Assembly (NCBI GenBank): GCA_016235675.1
Contig: JACRJN010000111.1
Location: 1-45,994 of the forward strand
Length of the DNA: 45,994 nucleotides
Direction of reading: 5' to 3'
Source of the DNA: Candidatus Schekmanbacteria bacterium
Lineage (GTDB): Bacteria; SZUA-182
Positions within the stretch are counted from its first letter, which is position 1. Each line of letters begins with the position of its first letter. The notes beneath the pieces were generated by a model. The model had not been told where the DNA came from. It saw only the letters and a program-made list of their open reading frames with translations, and did not search any database. Positions 1 through 7,364 of the stretch are shown here, one piece after another. The position numbers and the translations under genes were made by a program.

Positions 1-129
1 ACACTAAAACGGGAAGTGGTGAGTTGGGAGCAACTTCGCAACAATGCCAACGCCATGGTCAATTGGCAGTTCACGACTAAGGACGCAAGAATAAAACTTA
101 AACAACTTTATCCTACTTTAGATAGTTGA
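1..129 (+). pseudogene. IS630-like transposase, C-terminal part (cut by window edge)
   Basis: Frame 1 is open from base 1 to a TGA at 127-129. It encodes a tail containing SWEQLRNNANAMVNWQFTT and ending DARIKLKQLYPTLDS. The pattern W-x2-R-N...VNWQFTT-x-DARIKLKxLYP is typical of the C-terminus of IS630-family DDE transposases. Only about 42 codons are visible, so I cannot tell whether the element is intact to the left. It sits directly against the 3' end of the nuclease gene on the other strand, which puts an IS at the left edge of the accessory module. The family call rests on this tail alone. Confidence 0.7.
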
Positions 130-157
130 CATGACAGTAGAGCCTGTAGCCTGTTTT

Positions 158-1174
158 TCAAAATGCCAGTTCGTTACTGTTGTCATCTGTATTTTTCAAT
201 TCTTCATGCGGTGCCGTCACCTGATAATGATTTTCGATCACGTTAGCCGGATTATCGGCGCTGCAAATTGGGTAGTAGGCACATGGCCGGTTAAAATGAA
301 AGCAAAAGGCGGTGTTCTGATAAAAATGCCCTCGCCGCCGGGCTTCCAGAAAGGCTTGCGTCAGTTCCCACAATTCAGCCTGCAAGACAGCGTAGCGATC
401 ACGGGAGATGTAAAGCATTTCCCGCTGAAATATGCCCGGTTCGGCATACTTGACTGCCAACCGCGTCTGGAAATCCGCATCGCTTTCCGGCAGCTTGCGC
501 TGAGCGGAAGTCTTGCCGGTCTTGGATTTGGCCAGCAATTCTGCTTTGCGTTCCTCAAACTCGGCCTCCGTTTCGCCCTTGCCTTGCTGTAACTTGGCCT
601 TGACCAAAATGTTATAAATGATTCCGGCAATAGGGATGCCCATCGTTTCCCTGACGTACCAGGCATAGAGAATGATCTGAAAATCAGTCCACAAGCGTTC
701 CAGGTAACCGGAGTCAATCTGGGATGCGGTTTTGTGCTCCAACAGAAAATATTCGCCTTCAAGGTGAACTATCCCATCCACCTTTCCCGCTATAGTAAAA
801 CTGCGGGAAGACACCCCTGTGGAAGGATTGATGATCCTGCCCTTGAATCCCTTTTCCAACGCTATAACATGAAACTTTTCTTCTGCGAAACAAGCGGCGT
901 ACCCCGTCATCATGGCCGTGGCCAGATGCCGGTTCTTCTTCTGCTCCTCATCCTGAACCCGATTGGGATAAGCCCGGTCAATATGATCCAACACCTTCGC
1001 CAAATCCCGCTCCCTATGCCATAACTCCAAACATTCATGGATCAATGCGCCAAAGGAAAGATTGGCATCCTTGCTGATTGGCACTAGCCCTTGCAGATAC
1101 CGGTAATCGCACCCCTTACGGCAGTTGCGGAATTGACTCCACAGCGAATAAGTCGTAACCATCGGATTGCTCAT
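158..1174 (-). CDS. PD-(D/E)XK (RecB/Cas4-like) nuclease
   Basis: Predicted nuclease of about 338 residues. The start at 1174 is chosen because the ATG follows a strong ribosome binding site (AAGGAGGGTGATGTA) and overlaps the stop of the upstream gene by one base (TAATG); a longer frame to 1225 has no such signal. Visible motifs are an N-terminal YSLWSQFRNCRKGC (Cys18, Cys22), the core GKVDGIVHLEGEYFLLEHKT around residues 130-148 (the D...E-x-K triad of the PD-(D/E)XK fold), and a C-terminal cysteine trio CFHFNRPCAYYPIC near residue 305. Cysteines flanking the nuclease core resemble the Fe-S arrangement of Cas4/AddB-like proteins and phage RecB-type exonucleases. It is translationally coupled to the small membrane protein. 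No CRISPR array or other cas gene is present, so a role in element or phage DNA processing is more likely; that is inference. Confidence 0.8.
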   Translation of the reverse strand: MSNPMVTTYSLWSQFRNCRKGCDYRYLQGLVPISKDANLSFGALIHECLELWHRERDLAKVLDHIDRAYPNRVQDEEQKKNRHLATAMMTGYAACFAEEKFHVIALEKGFKGRIINPSTGVSSRSFTIAGKVDGIVHLEGEYFLLEHKTASQIDSGYLERLWTDFQIILYAWYVRETMGIPIAGIIYNILVKAKLQQGKGETEAEFEERKAELLAKSKTGKTSAQRKLPESDADFQTRLAVKYAEPGIFQREMLYISRDRYAVLQAELWELTQAFLEARRRGHFYQNTAFCFHFNRPCAYYPICSADNPANVIENHYQVTAPHEELKNTDDNSNELAF

Positions 1175-1365
1175 TACATCACCCTCCTTAACAGCCACAC
1201 ATAAATTATTATCCCCGCCAGACACAGCAGAACCACAAGCGTAGCAATCATCCCGGCCAAAACTTCCCGCTCATGTTTATGAGCCTGCCTTTGCTGATTT
1301 AACAAATTGGAACACTGCCAGCAGTCGTAGCTGCCGTAAACCGGGTTGGTCTGTACTTGACTCAT
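1174..1365 (-). CDS. Small single-pass membrane protein
   Basis: A 63-residue product. The start at 1365 (MSQVQTNPVYG) is preferred over an in-frame ATG at 1386 because GAGGAA lies just upstream. The N-terminal half is polar and has a C-x2-C pair (YDCWQCSN). Residues about 36-58 form one hydrophobic helix (GMIATLVVLLCLAGIIIYVW) followed by LLRR, suggesting a single membrane anchor with the positive end inside. The stop overlaps the ATG of the nuclease gene, so the two are probably co-translated. I do not recognise the family. A small membrane partner coupled to a nuclease could be a holin-like or localisation factor, but nothing in the sequence proves that. Confidence 0.6.
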   Translation of the reverse strand: MSQVQTNPVYGSYDCWQCSNLLNQQRQAHKHEREVLAGMIATLVVLLCLAGIIIYVWLLRRVM

Positions 1366-1405
1366 GGCTAGATTCCTCTCTGGCAAAAAATGAAATATTC
1401 ACTAT

Positions 1406-1441
1406 TGTTATTTGCCAGGCAAAATCGCCCAGGGGACATTT
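1406..1441 (-). promoter_or_regulatory. Conserved 36-nt direct-repeat site, copy A
   Basis: Read on the minus strand it begins AAATGTCCCCTGG, has a variable middle, and ends CCTGGCAAATAA. It lies about 40 bases upstream of the small membrane protein start. A near-identical 36-nt site (about five or six differences) lies at 3239-3274 in the opposite orientation, upstream of the serine recombinase. CCCTGG appears twice in each site, roughly 15 bases apart, as expected for a repressor or activator binding in tandem. The likely role is shared control of the nuclease pair and the recombinase. No regulator is identified. Confidence 0.6.
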
Positions 1442-1456
1442 GGTATAAAATATTTT

Positions 1457-2242
1457 TCATTTTTTCAGCCCATTCAAAGGCAACCCATTGTTTTGTAAAT
1501 ACGTTTCAATTTTATTTTTTGCCCGCTGAATTTTCTTTTTGGCGGCTTCGTAACCTGTTCCTTCCAGTTTTTCCTCTTGAGCGGCAATCAAATCCTTCAG
1601 TTGCCGCCGGTATATCCGGGTGCCGGTTAAAAGATATTCTTCCAGTGGGCTGATTACTCCCTGGGTTTTCAGCAACTCAAGGAAATTACAGATAACATCC
1701 GGCTCATCCCAATCCTCTTCCTCTTCCGCTTCTAAATTTGCAGGCTGGGAATGTTCTTCCAATTCGGTAAACAAGTTGAAATAGTTGATTTCCTGACTTT
1801 CCCAGCGCAAGAATTGCCGTCTGGTATATTTGACTATGGTTTTCGCAAGAGTTCCTTGTTCCGGTGTGGGCTTAAACGTATCGACAGTTTTCAACAAGGC
1901 ACAGACCGCTTCCCCCATAATTTCGCTGTACTCCAGGTTTTTGCCGGAAAAAGGACGGATCATATTGGCCAGCGCCGGGCAAAAAATAACAATGAAGACG
2001 GCATGTAAAAGCGGTGGATTGCGCCGGGACTGAAATTCAGTGAGCAGAATTTGCAGCAGCTTATCTTTTAAGTTATAATCTTTTAGCTGCCGGTCATTCA
2101 GAAAGGCAATGAAGTCTTCAATCTTTTTGAATTGCCTGAAACAGGCATGACGCTTTTTAAGATTCCGGTACCAGACGCTTCCCCCGTTTCTAATTTCAGA
2201 CAAACAGGTGTCCATAACCTGTGACAGCGACAGATCGGGCAT
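1457..2242 (-). CDS. Hypothetical protein, weakly sigma-factor-like
   Basis: A 261-residue protein with a good ribosome binding site (GGGAGGTCAATT before ATG). The C-terminal 60 residues (about 200-260) form basic helices, with RRQLKDLIAAQEEKLEG followed by AAKKKIQRAKNKIETYL. The middle holds an acidic stretch rich in E and D near residue 175. The layout, a helical N-terminal half and a basic C-terminal helix pair after a short linker, is reminiscent of divergent sigma-70-like proteins in phages and conjugative elements, but no region 2 or 4 motif is clear enough for a firm call. It lies between the toxin-antitoxin pair and the nuclease operon on the minus strand and is probably part of the same mobile module. 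Confidence 0.5.
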   Translation of the reverse strand: MPDLSLSQVMDTCLSEIRNGGSVWYRNLKKRHACFRQFKKIEDFIAFLNDRQLKDYNLKDKLLQILLTEFQSRRNPPLLHAVFIVIFCPALANMIRPFSGKNLEYSEIMGEAVCALLKTVDTFKPTPEQGTLAKTIVKYTRRQFLRWESQEINYFNLFTELEEHSQPANLEAEEEEDWDEPDVICNFLELLKTQGVISPLEEYLLTGTRIYRRQLKDLIAAQEEKLEGTGYEAAKKKIQRAKNKIETYLQNNGLPLNGLKK

Positions 2243-2449
2243 AATTGACCTCCCGGTTTTGTGGTTTTGGGCTTTGAAAAACTCAAAACCAAACCGGAAA
2301 GGTCGTTATTAATTCTGCGGGATAAGCCGGTAAGGACGGTCGCCAGGCGGTCAGCGGATGGTAATTTTCAGGTCGGCAGCGGGTAACTTTCTGGTAATGT
2401 TGTTGATAAATAAAAGGAATTGCTTACTGGAAGACGGTTCTCCTGCCAC

Positions 2450-2510
2450 TTGACAAGCAGCCTTATTGGTGTATACTTATAAGTGAGTATTAACAAGTAT
2501 TACTTTCAGG
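2450..2510 (+). promoter_or_regulatory. Promoter and possible operator of the toxin-antitoxin pair
   Basis: TTGACA at 2450-2455 and TATACT at 2472-2477 are 16 bases apart, a near-consensus sigma-70 promoter. The -10 box is embedded in ATACT-TATAAGTG-AGTAT, an imperfect palindrome, and another AAGTATTACTT follows. Such AT-rich inverted repeats over the -10 are the usual place for ribbon-helix-helix antitoxins to autorepress. Transcription would start near 2485, ahead of the antitoxin ATG at 2522. Confidence 0.65.
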
Positions 2511-2521
2511 GAGAAACAATA

Positions 2522-2764
2522 ATGCGCACCACTAAAATACTTTCTATTTCGCTTCCGCCCCAGATGCTTGAGCAAACCGAACTTCTGGCCAAAAAGTGGG
2601 GAAGAACCAAGAGCGAACTTTTGCGGGAGGCACTGCGGCGTTTTATCCAGGAGGAAGAATGGCGGGAACTGCAAAGATACGGCGCAGGACAGGCACGTAA
2701 ACTGGGCATCAGGGAAACGGACGTCGAACGCCTGATTCATGAACACCGGCAGGCCAGGCATTAA
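2522..2764 (+). CDS. Ribbon-helix-helix antitoxin (CopG/MetJ-type)
   Basis: An 80-residue product. The ATG at 2522 follows CAGGGAGAAACAATA; the in-frame extension to 2483 overlaps the promoter and is rejected. The N-terminus TTKILSISLPPQMLEQTELL is a ribbon-helix-helix strand and helix, followed by KKWGRTKSELLREALRRFI, the second helix with the typical (S/T)KSELLREALR pattern. The C-terminal tail is charged and would bind the toxin. The stop is three bases before the ATG of the PIN toxin gene. Role: neutralise the PIN nuclease and repress the pair's own promoter. Confidence 0.85.
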   Translation: MRTTKILSISLPPQMLEQTELLAKKWGRTKSELLREALRRFIQEEEWRELQRYGAGQARKLGIRETDVERLIHEHRQARH

Positions 2765-2767
2765 GCC

Positions 2768-3193
2768 ATGATTAAAGTGGTTGCCGACACCAATATTTAT
2801 ATTTCCGCCCTCAATTTTGCGGGGATTCCTGACGAGATTCTGTCCCTGGCAAGAAAGGGAGAGATTGAGCTTTTTATTTCTCCGCCAATTTTGCAGGAAA
2901 TAGAGGAGGTCTTGCTGGGCAAGTTTGAATGGGCGGCGGCAAGATTCAAAAAAGCGGTCGTTGATATCGAAAAATTCACCCACCTTGTCCAGCCCATGGA
3001 AAACCTCCTGATAATCAAAGAAGATGAAGACGATAACCGGATTCTGGAATGCGCTCAGGCGGCCCAAGCCCAATTCATCGTTTCCGGCGACAATCATCTC
3101 AGGAAGTTAAAAACTTTTCAGGAAATCAAAATTGTTTCCCCGATAGAATTCCTGGGGTTGTGGGAAAATCAGTTCGAAACTGACGAAAAGTAA
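2768..3193 (+). CDS. PIN-domain toxin (putative RNase)
   Basis: A 141-residue PIN-domain protein. The N-terminus VVADTNIYISALNF carries the first acidic residue (D7) and TN. EDEDDNRILECA gives the middle acidic cluster near residue 83, and FIVSGDNHLRKLKTF near residue 100 gives the (S/T)xD motif. ISPPILQEIEEVL is the usual PIN helix. Family members are Mg-dependent endoribonucleases that act as toxins and are held inactive by a co-encoded ribbon-helix-helix or AbrB antitoxin, here the gene three bases upstream. In this setting it probably stabilises the mobile element. All expected acidic residues are present, so it looks functional. Confidence 0.85.
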   Translation: MIKVVADTNIYISALNFAGIPDEILSLARKGEIELFISPPILQEIEEVLLGKFEWAAARFKKAVVDIEKFTHLVQPMENLLIIKEDEDDNRILECAQAAQAQFIVSGDNHLRKLKTFQEIKIVSPIEFLGLWENQFETDEK

Positions 3194-3238
3194 TGCCTCA
3201 TTTCTAAATTCGTAATCCTTCCATCAAAAAATTCATTT

Positions 3239-3274
3239 CAAATGTCCCCTGGACAAATTCCCCTGGCAAATAAG
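3239..3274 (+). promoter_or_regulatory. Conserved 36-nt direct-repeat site, copy B
   Basis: Starts AAATGTCCCCTGG and ends CCCCTGGCAAATAA, with CCCCTGG repeated about 15 bases apart. It matches copy A (1406-1441, minus strand) almost base for base and sits about 87 bases before the recombinase start. Between it and the gene, 3325-3352 holds a TTGGTT...AACCAA inverted repeat, a second candidate binding site. Confidence 0.6.
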
Positions 3275-3360
3275 ATATATATAACCGTCTTGACTTCCGC
3301 CCCCAACCATGGCAAGAATTGGTTGATATAACTTATTGATAACCAAGGGACAAATACATT

Positions 3361-4884
3361 ATGACTATGAAAGTTGCCTTTTATACCCGTATCTCCACTG
3401 ATGAAGAACATCAAAAATATTCTCTGAAAGCCCAGAGGGATCGTCTGGAAGCCTATTGCAATTCCCAGTACGATCATTGGGAACTGCACCAGCTTTACTC
3501 CGACACCGAAATCGGAACCAAGCTGGAACGAACGGCGTTGCAGGAAATGTTGCGCCATGCCAGGCAAAAGGATTTCGATGTCCTGCTGGTATTCAAGGTA
3601 GACCGCCTCTCCCGCAATGTGCGCCAGCTTTCCCAGATGGTGGATGAACTCACCAAGCTGGGAATTATCTTAAAAAGCGTTTCCGAACCCTTTGATACCT
3701 CCAACCCCGCCGGCAAGATGATGTTGCAAATGCTGGGGGTGTTCGCCGAATTCGAGCACGCCACCATTGTCCAGCGCACAAAAATGGGGATGCAGAAAAA
3801 GGCCAAAAACGGGGAATGGTGCGGGGGAACCATCCCTTACGGCTATAACCTGGAAGAGGAAAAAGGACTGGTAATAAGCGAGGAACAGGCGCCAGTTGTA
3901 CGCTTAATCTATGACCTGTATGCCGTGAAACGCTTAGGCGGGGTGACTATCGCCAAGCATCTCAATGCCAAAGGATACCGGCGCAGAAGTGGCAAATTGT
4001 GGCAGAACAAGGCTGTACTGGAATTGATTAAGCGGCACTTTTATTGCGGCATGATCAATTGGGGCGGGGTTGTGCAGGAAGGAATACATGCGGCTATTAT
4101 TGATAAAAAACAGTGGGATTTGGCTCAAGCTATCATGAAAGAACGGGCTGGTGATGTAACGGCAAAATTGTCCAATCGCAGCCAGTTTTTGCTTACCGGA
4201 AATATTTACTGCAACAAGTGCGGCCATAAAATGTCCGGCTCCAGCGGACGCAAAAACGGCCAAAAGATGATTTACTATGTCTGCACCAACCGGCAGCAAT
4301 ATGGGAAAGGCCAATGCGACCAGGATTATATCCGGGCCGACCACCTGGAAAACGCCATCCTCGAACAAATTCGCAATATTGTGCGGGATAAAGAAATATT
4401 CGCCGAAATTATAAAGCGGGCCAATGAAAAACTATCTCAGGAACGACCCAGCTATCAGGCAACGCTTAAAACGCTGGATTCCAAAATCGCCAAGGTGAAA
4501 AAGGCGCTGGAGAAATATTTCAAGGCTTTTGAGTCAGGAGAATTGAAGGCGCAATTGTGCGGCAACCGGCTGGAAGATTTAGACCAGGAATTACGGCAAC
4601 TGATGGATGAGCGGAAAGAAGTGGCGGGGAAGGCCGATGAAGTGACAATCAGAGGAGTGGAAGGCAAACAGGTGGAATTATTTTTAAATCATTTTGAGGA
4701 TATAATAAAAAATGCTCCCTTTTCGCAAAGGAAGCATTTTATAAAAATGCTCGTACCAAGGATTGTGGTGTACACTAAAGAAGAGATTGAAGTCTTCTTC
4801 CGTGCGCCACTATCCTTGGTTCGAGTCACGAGTAGTTTGGCTCCCCGACGCCGGACGCTTTTACTAACCACAAATCTGAGATAG
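3361..4884 (+). CDS. Large serine recombinase / site-specific integrase
   Basis: A 507-residue large serine recombinase. Residues 1-150 are the resolvase catalytic domain: VAFYTRIST with the catalytic serine, YSLKAQRDRLEAYC, and VFKVDRLSRNVRQLSQMV with the conserved R-L-S-R. Residues about 160-290 are the recombinase domain (GGTIPYGY, GGVTIAKHLNAKGYR). About 290-330 is the zinc ribbon (CNKCGHKMSG ... YYVC ... GQC). About 345-420 is a charged coiled coil typical of the phiC31/TP901 class. Such enzymes integrate and excise phages and conjugative elements at att sites usually next to their own gene. The start is ATG at 3361 behind AAGGGAC; ATG at 3367 is an alternative. It is the rightmost gene of the accessory module, so the element end is expected just downstream. 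The host site is unknown. Confidence 0.92.
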   Translation: MTMKVAFYTRISTDEEHQKYSLKAQRDRLEAYCNSQYDHWELHQLYSDTEIGTKLERTALQEMLRHARQKDFDVLLVFKVDRLSRNVRQLSQMVDELTKLGIILKSVSEPFDTSNPAGKMMLQMLGVFAEFEHATIVQRTKMGMQKKAKNGEWCGGTIPYGYNLEEEKGLVISEEQAPVVRLIYDLYAVKRLGGVTIAKHLNAKGYRRRSGKLWQNKAVLELIKRHFYCGMINWGGVVQEGIHAAIIDKKQWDLAQAIMKERAGDVTAKLSNRSQFLLTGNIYCNKCGHKMSGSSGRKNGQKMIYYVCTNRQQYGKGQCDQDYIRADHLENAILEQIRNIVRDKEIFAEIIKRANEKLSQERPSYQATLKTLDSKIAKVKKALEKYFKAFESGELKAQLCGNRLEDLDQELRQLMDERKEVAGKADEVTIRGVEGKQVELFLNHFEDIIKNAPFSQRKHFIKMLVPRIVVYTKEEIEVFFRAPLSLVRVTSSLAPRRRTLLLTTNLR

Positions 4885-5089
4885 ATTTTATAGGGATTTT
4901 ATAGGATTATAAGCGAAAGTTCGTAAACGCGTGTGTTTCGATGGTTTGTAACTTCATGATTATATTGCATGTCGATCGAGACAAACGCTCCTCGGAATTT
5001 TATTTTATAAAATGAATATAGAGAATTTTTATAGCATATTGGGGTAAATTCGGAAACTTTCGCTCTTTAGGGACTGTGCTTATCACTGC
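4885..5089. repeat. Gap with 10-bp inverted repeat, possible element end
   Basis: No gene is seen. AGCGAAAGTT at 4912-4921 is matched by its exact complement AACTTTCGCT at 5055-5064, bounding a 153-base AT-rich segment. Before it, ATTTTATAGG occurs twice (from about 4886 and 4896). Because it lies directly downstream of a large serine recombinase it could contain the attachment site or the end of the mobile element, but no duplicated core is visible in the window. Confidence 0.4.
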
Positions 5090-5173
5090 TTATAATTCCA
5101 AAACACCCTGGTGCGGGCGGTATTTGTTGTACCAGAGCATATATTCATCGAGATACTTCTGTAACGCATTGTG
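5090..5173 (-). pseudogene. IS transposase (rve integrase core), C-terminal scrap
   Basis: On the minus strand a short open stretch reads NALQKYLDEYMLWYNKYRPH and then QGVLEL before TAA at 5090-5092. This is the C-terminal signature (YNxxRPHxxL) of integrase-core transposases such as IS3 or IS481 members. The frame breaks at about 5174, exactly where the IS982-like element starts. The older insertion sequence was therefore probably cut by the younger one, and its upstream part is not found on the other side. Confidence 0.75.
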
Positions 5174-5178
5174 CTAGT
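5171..5178 (+). repeat. Left terminal inverted repeat of IS982-like element
   Basis: TGCTAGTT followed by GAGAAAAAGAG. Its complement AACTAGCA ends the element at 6160-6167. A clear target-site duplication is not visible. Confidence 0.55.
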
Positions 5179-5270
5179 TGAGAAAAAGAGTAGAGATTTC
5201 AGCCGAATAATGCTATATAGGCAGAAAATAAAGGTAGTTAATAACTAACAACTGCATATAGGAGAGCACC

Positions 5271-6161
5271 ATGCCGGACAGAAATCTCTACAACAATCCC
5301 ATTATAGCCAAAAAAGATTTAACATTGGAAGACTTATTTGTCATGTGTTTTTGTATTATTGACGACCAATACAAACTTTTATTTGCTTCTCCCAAATACT
5401 GGCGAAACTCCAATAATTATGCCCCGGAGTTTACAGACCCGGAGGTTTTAACTATCGGGCTGGTAAAAGAGCTCTGCCGGGTCAAATCATTTTAGAACTG
5501 GCAACGGACGGTGGCAAACAATTACAGCCATTTGTTCCCCAATCTGATTTCCCGTTCCCGCCTGTGCCGCCGCTTGAAAGGCTTGCTTAGGGCAATGGAA
5601 ATTATTCGGCAAAACTTGTTGTTTCTGCTCAATGCCGACTTGACCAGCATCCGCATTGTAGACAACTTTCCCTTACCGTTATGTCATTTGAAACGGCTCT
5701 CCCGTTCCACTTGCCCCTTTGAATATCTGGCCAATGTAGGCCGTTGCGAATCCAAAGGAGAAACCTATTACGGGGTTAAAGTCCATATTATGGCTACGTT
5801 GAGCGGTATCCCTGTCGGCTATTGCATAACCCCGGCCTCGACACACAACACCAAATGCCTCATCGCCCTGTTGGCCGATACCCCCAATTTACTGGGAATA
5901 ACCATTTTGGGGGATAAAGGTTATGCGGGCAAAGAACTACACGAACTTGTTTTGCAACAATTCGAAGTAACTATGTTGGTTCAGCAACGCTGCTACAATA
6001 AAGAGTTACCTGAATCAGTAGCAATGCACGCCGGGCAAAATCTTACACGTTCAGTTACAGGACTTATGTTACAACTTAAAGCTAAGTTTACTGCTTTTAA
6101 CCTGGCAAATTACTTGAATGTACTTTTGGATGAACCAATTTTGCAAGTGGCATCTTTTTAA
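5271..6161 (+). pseudogene. IS982-family transposase, inactivated
   Basis: Two open stretches, 5271-5495 and 5511-6161, lie in the same reading frame and are separated only by a TAG at 5493-5495, so a single nonsense change (perhaps CAG to TAG) splits one gene. The protein matches the IS982 layout: LTIGLVKELC, NNYSHLFPNLISRSRLCRRL, IVDNFPLPLCHLKR (first catalytic Asp), YYGVKVHIMATLSGIPVGY, TPASTHNTKC, and GDKGYAGKEL (second Asp). The segment that should carry the third acidic residue (an IETxF-like motif) is missing between YNKELPE and LTRSVTGL, indicating an internal deletion. The C-terminus KFTAFNLANYLNVLL is normal. The ribosome binding site is AGGAGAGCACC. With both lesions the enzyme should be dead. 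Confidence 0.85.
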
Positions 6162-6167
6162 CTAGCA
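6160..6167 (+). repeat. Right terminal inverted repeat of IS982-like element
   Basis: AACTAGCA is the exact complement of the left end at 5171-5178 and lies immediately after the transposase stop codon, as is usual in this compact family. Like several palindromes in this window, the element end carries CTAG. Confidence 0.55.
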
Positions 6168-6209
6168 CATGTCGTCATAATAATTTGACGTAATTTATTT
6201 CAATAGCGG

Positions 6210-7364
6210 TTAGTTATCTTGAATACTCACTTCAGCATAAGCATCTTCAAGCTGTTTTACGATATTAACTATATCATACTTCTCAGAAACCTTCTTCAAT
6301 GCCCTATTTTTAACCTCTTTCCTGACATCTGGGCGATCCAATAAGAACAGGACCTTCTCTGATAGTTGCTCCGAGTCTCTCGGATTGACCAGAAACCCAT
6401 CGATACCATCTTCGATAATCTCTGCCGGACCTCCACTCCTAGTGGCGATCACAGGCACCCCTGAGGCCATAGCTTCCAGTATAACTATACCAAACGATTC
6501 TGATAAAAACGCCAAAAGAAAAATATCAAAGCAGGGTAAAATTCGTGGTACATCACTCCGGTATCCAGTAAATATTATTTTTTGGGGTTTACTACTAGCC
6601 AACGCCATTTTCTGAAGCTTATCTCTCATTGGCCCATCGCCAACGATAACAAAAGTTACATCTTCTCTTGTAGTCAAAACGTTATTAGCAGCTGCCACAA
6701 AGGATTCCATACCTTTTTCTGAGGACAACCTGCAAACCGTGCCTATTATTTTCTCGTCTTGTGTTATTTGAAGTTCTTTCCTCAAAATGTTTTTTTCGTT
6801 GCTTGGATTAAACTTATTAATGCAAATACCATTTGGCATAAGTAAGATTTTCCTCCCCGAAATAATACTATTATCTAAATAATAATTAAAATCTCTTTTG
6901 GTTAATACTATCAACTTGTCAACATACATTAAAAAAAAATAAAATAGGGAGAAATAAATTTTATTAAATAACTTCCATCGAAAATATGAATCAAATATAT
7001 CCGTAGTTGTACCGGAGTGATCGTGAACTATTATTTTTACATGCGATAAAAAACCTGCAATCACACCTATTAAATTTGAATAAAACAAGTTAGTATGAAT
7101 AATTTCTATTTTGTTATTTTTAATGACATTTATTATATTGAAGATGGTTAATAGATTGTACTTACTTTTGTTCAGATTAATTATTCTAACGTTTAAGTTT
7201 TTAAAATTTTTGGTATAATGATTTTCCCCTCCCAAACAACAAACCATAATCTCATATTTGTTACAATTAATCTCCTCTACTATGTTTATAAGGATCTCCT
7301 GAGCACCCCCTATCCTTAAAGAATCTATGATAAATAATACCTTTACAGCCTTATTATTTTTCAA
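6210..7364 (-). CDS. Glycosyltransferase family 4
   Basis: A 384-residue GT-B fold enzyme that transfers a sugar from a nucleotide donor with retention. The N-terminal acceptor domain begins VLFIIDSLRIGGAQEILINI (GGAQ loop) and continues through IEIIHTNLFYSNLIG. The C-terminal donor domain has GTVCRLSSEKGMESF, VIVGDGPMRDKL, and SESFGIVILEAMASG with the E-x7-E pair at about residues 289 and 297, then VPVIATRSGGPAEII. The length is normal. The start is TTG at 7364, inside the end of the upstream methyltransferase (11-base overlap), with no clear ribosome binding site, so coupled translation is likely. This stretch and the next gene are visibly more AT-rich than the flanking core genes, suggesting acquired glycan genes. 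Confidence 0.9.
   Translation of the reverse strand: MKNNKAVKVLFIIDSLRIGGAQEILINIVEEINCNKYEIMVCCLGGENHYTKNFKNLNVRIINLNKSKYNLLTIFNIINVIKNNKIEIIHTNLFYSNLIGVIAGFLSHVKIIVHDHSGTTTDIFDSYFRWKLFNKIYFSLFYFFLMYVDKLIVLTKRDFNYYLDNSIISGRKILLMPNGICINKFNPSNEKNILRKELQITQDEKIIGTVCRLSSEKGMESFVAAANNVLTTREDVTFVIVGDGPMRDKLQKMALASSKPQKIIFTGYRSDVPRILPCFDIFLLAFLSESFGIVILEAMASGVPVIATRSGGPAEIIEDGIDGFLVNPRDSEQLSEKVLFLLDRPDVRKEVKNRALKKVSEKYDIVNIVKQLEDAYAEVSIQDN

Noticed and set aside
131-592. Plus-strand open frame opposite the nuclease gene
   Set aside because: It lies antisense to a gene with clear catalytic motifs and has no ribosome binding site or family pattern of its own.
158-1174. Nuclease as a true Cas4
   Set aside because: The cysteines fit, but there is no cas1/cas2, effector or array; phage/RecB-type nucleases share the same layout.
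4815-4865. tRNA-like GGTTCGAGTC near the recombinase 3' end
   Set aside because: The flanking bases do not form a T stem and no acceptor or anticodon arm can be drawn.
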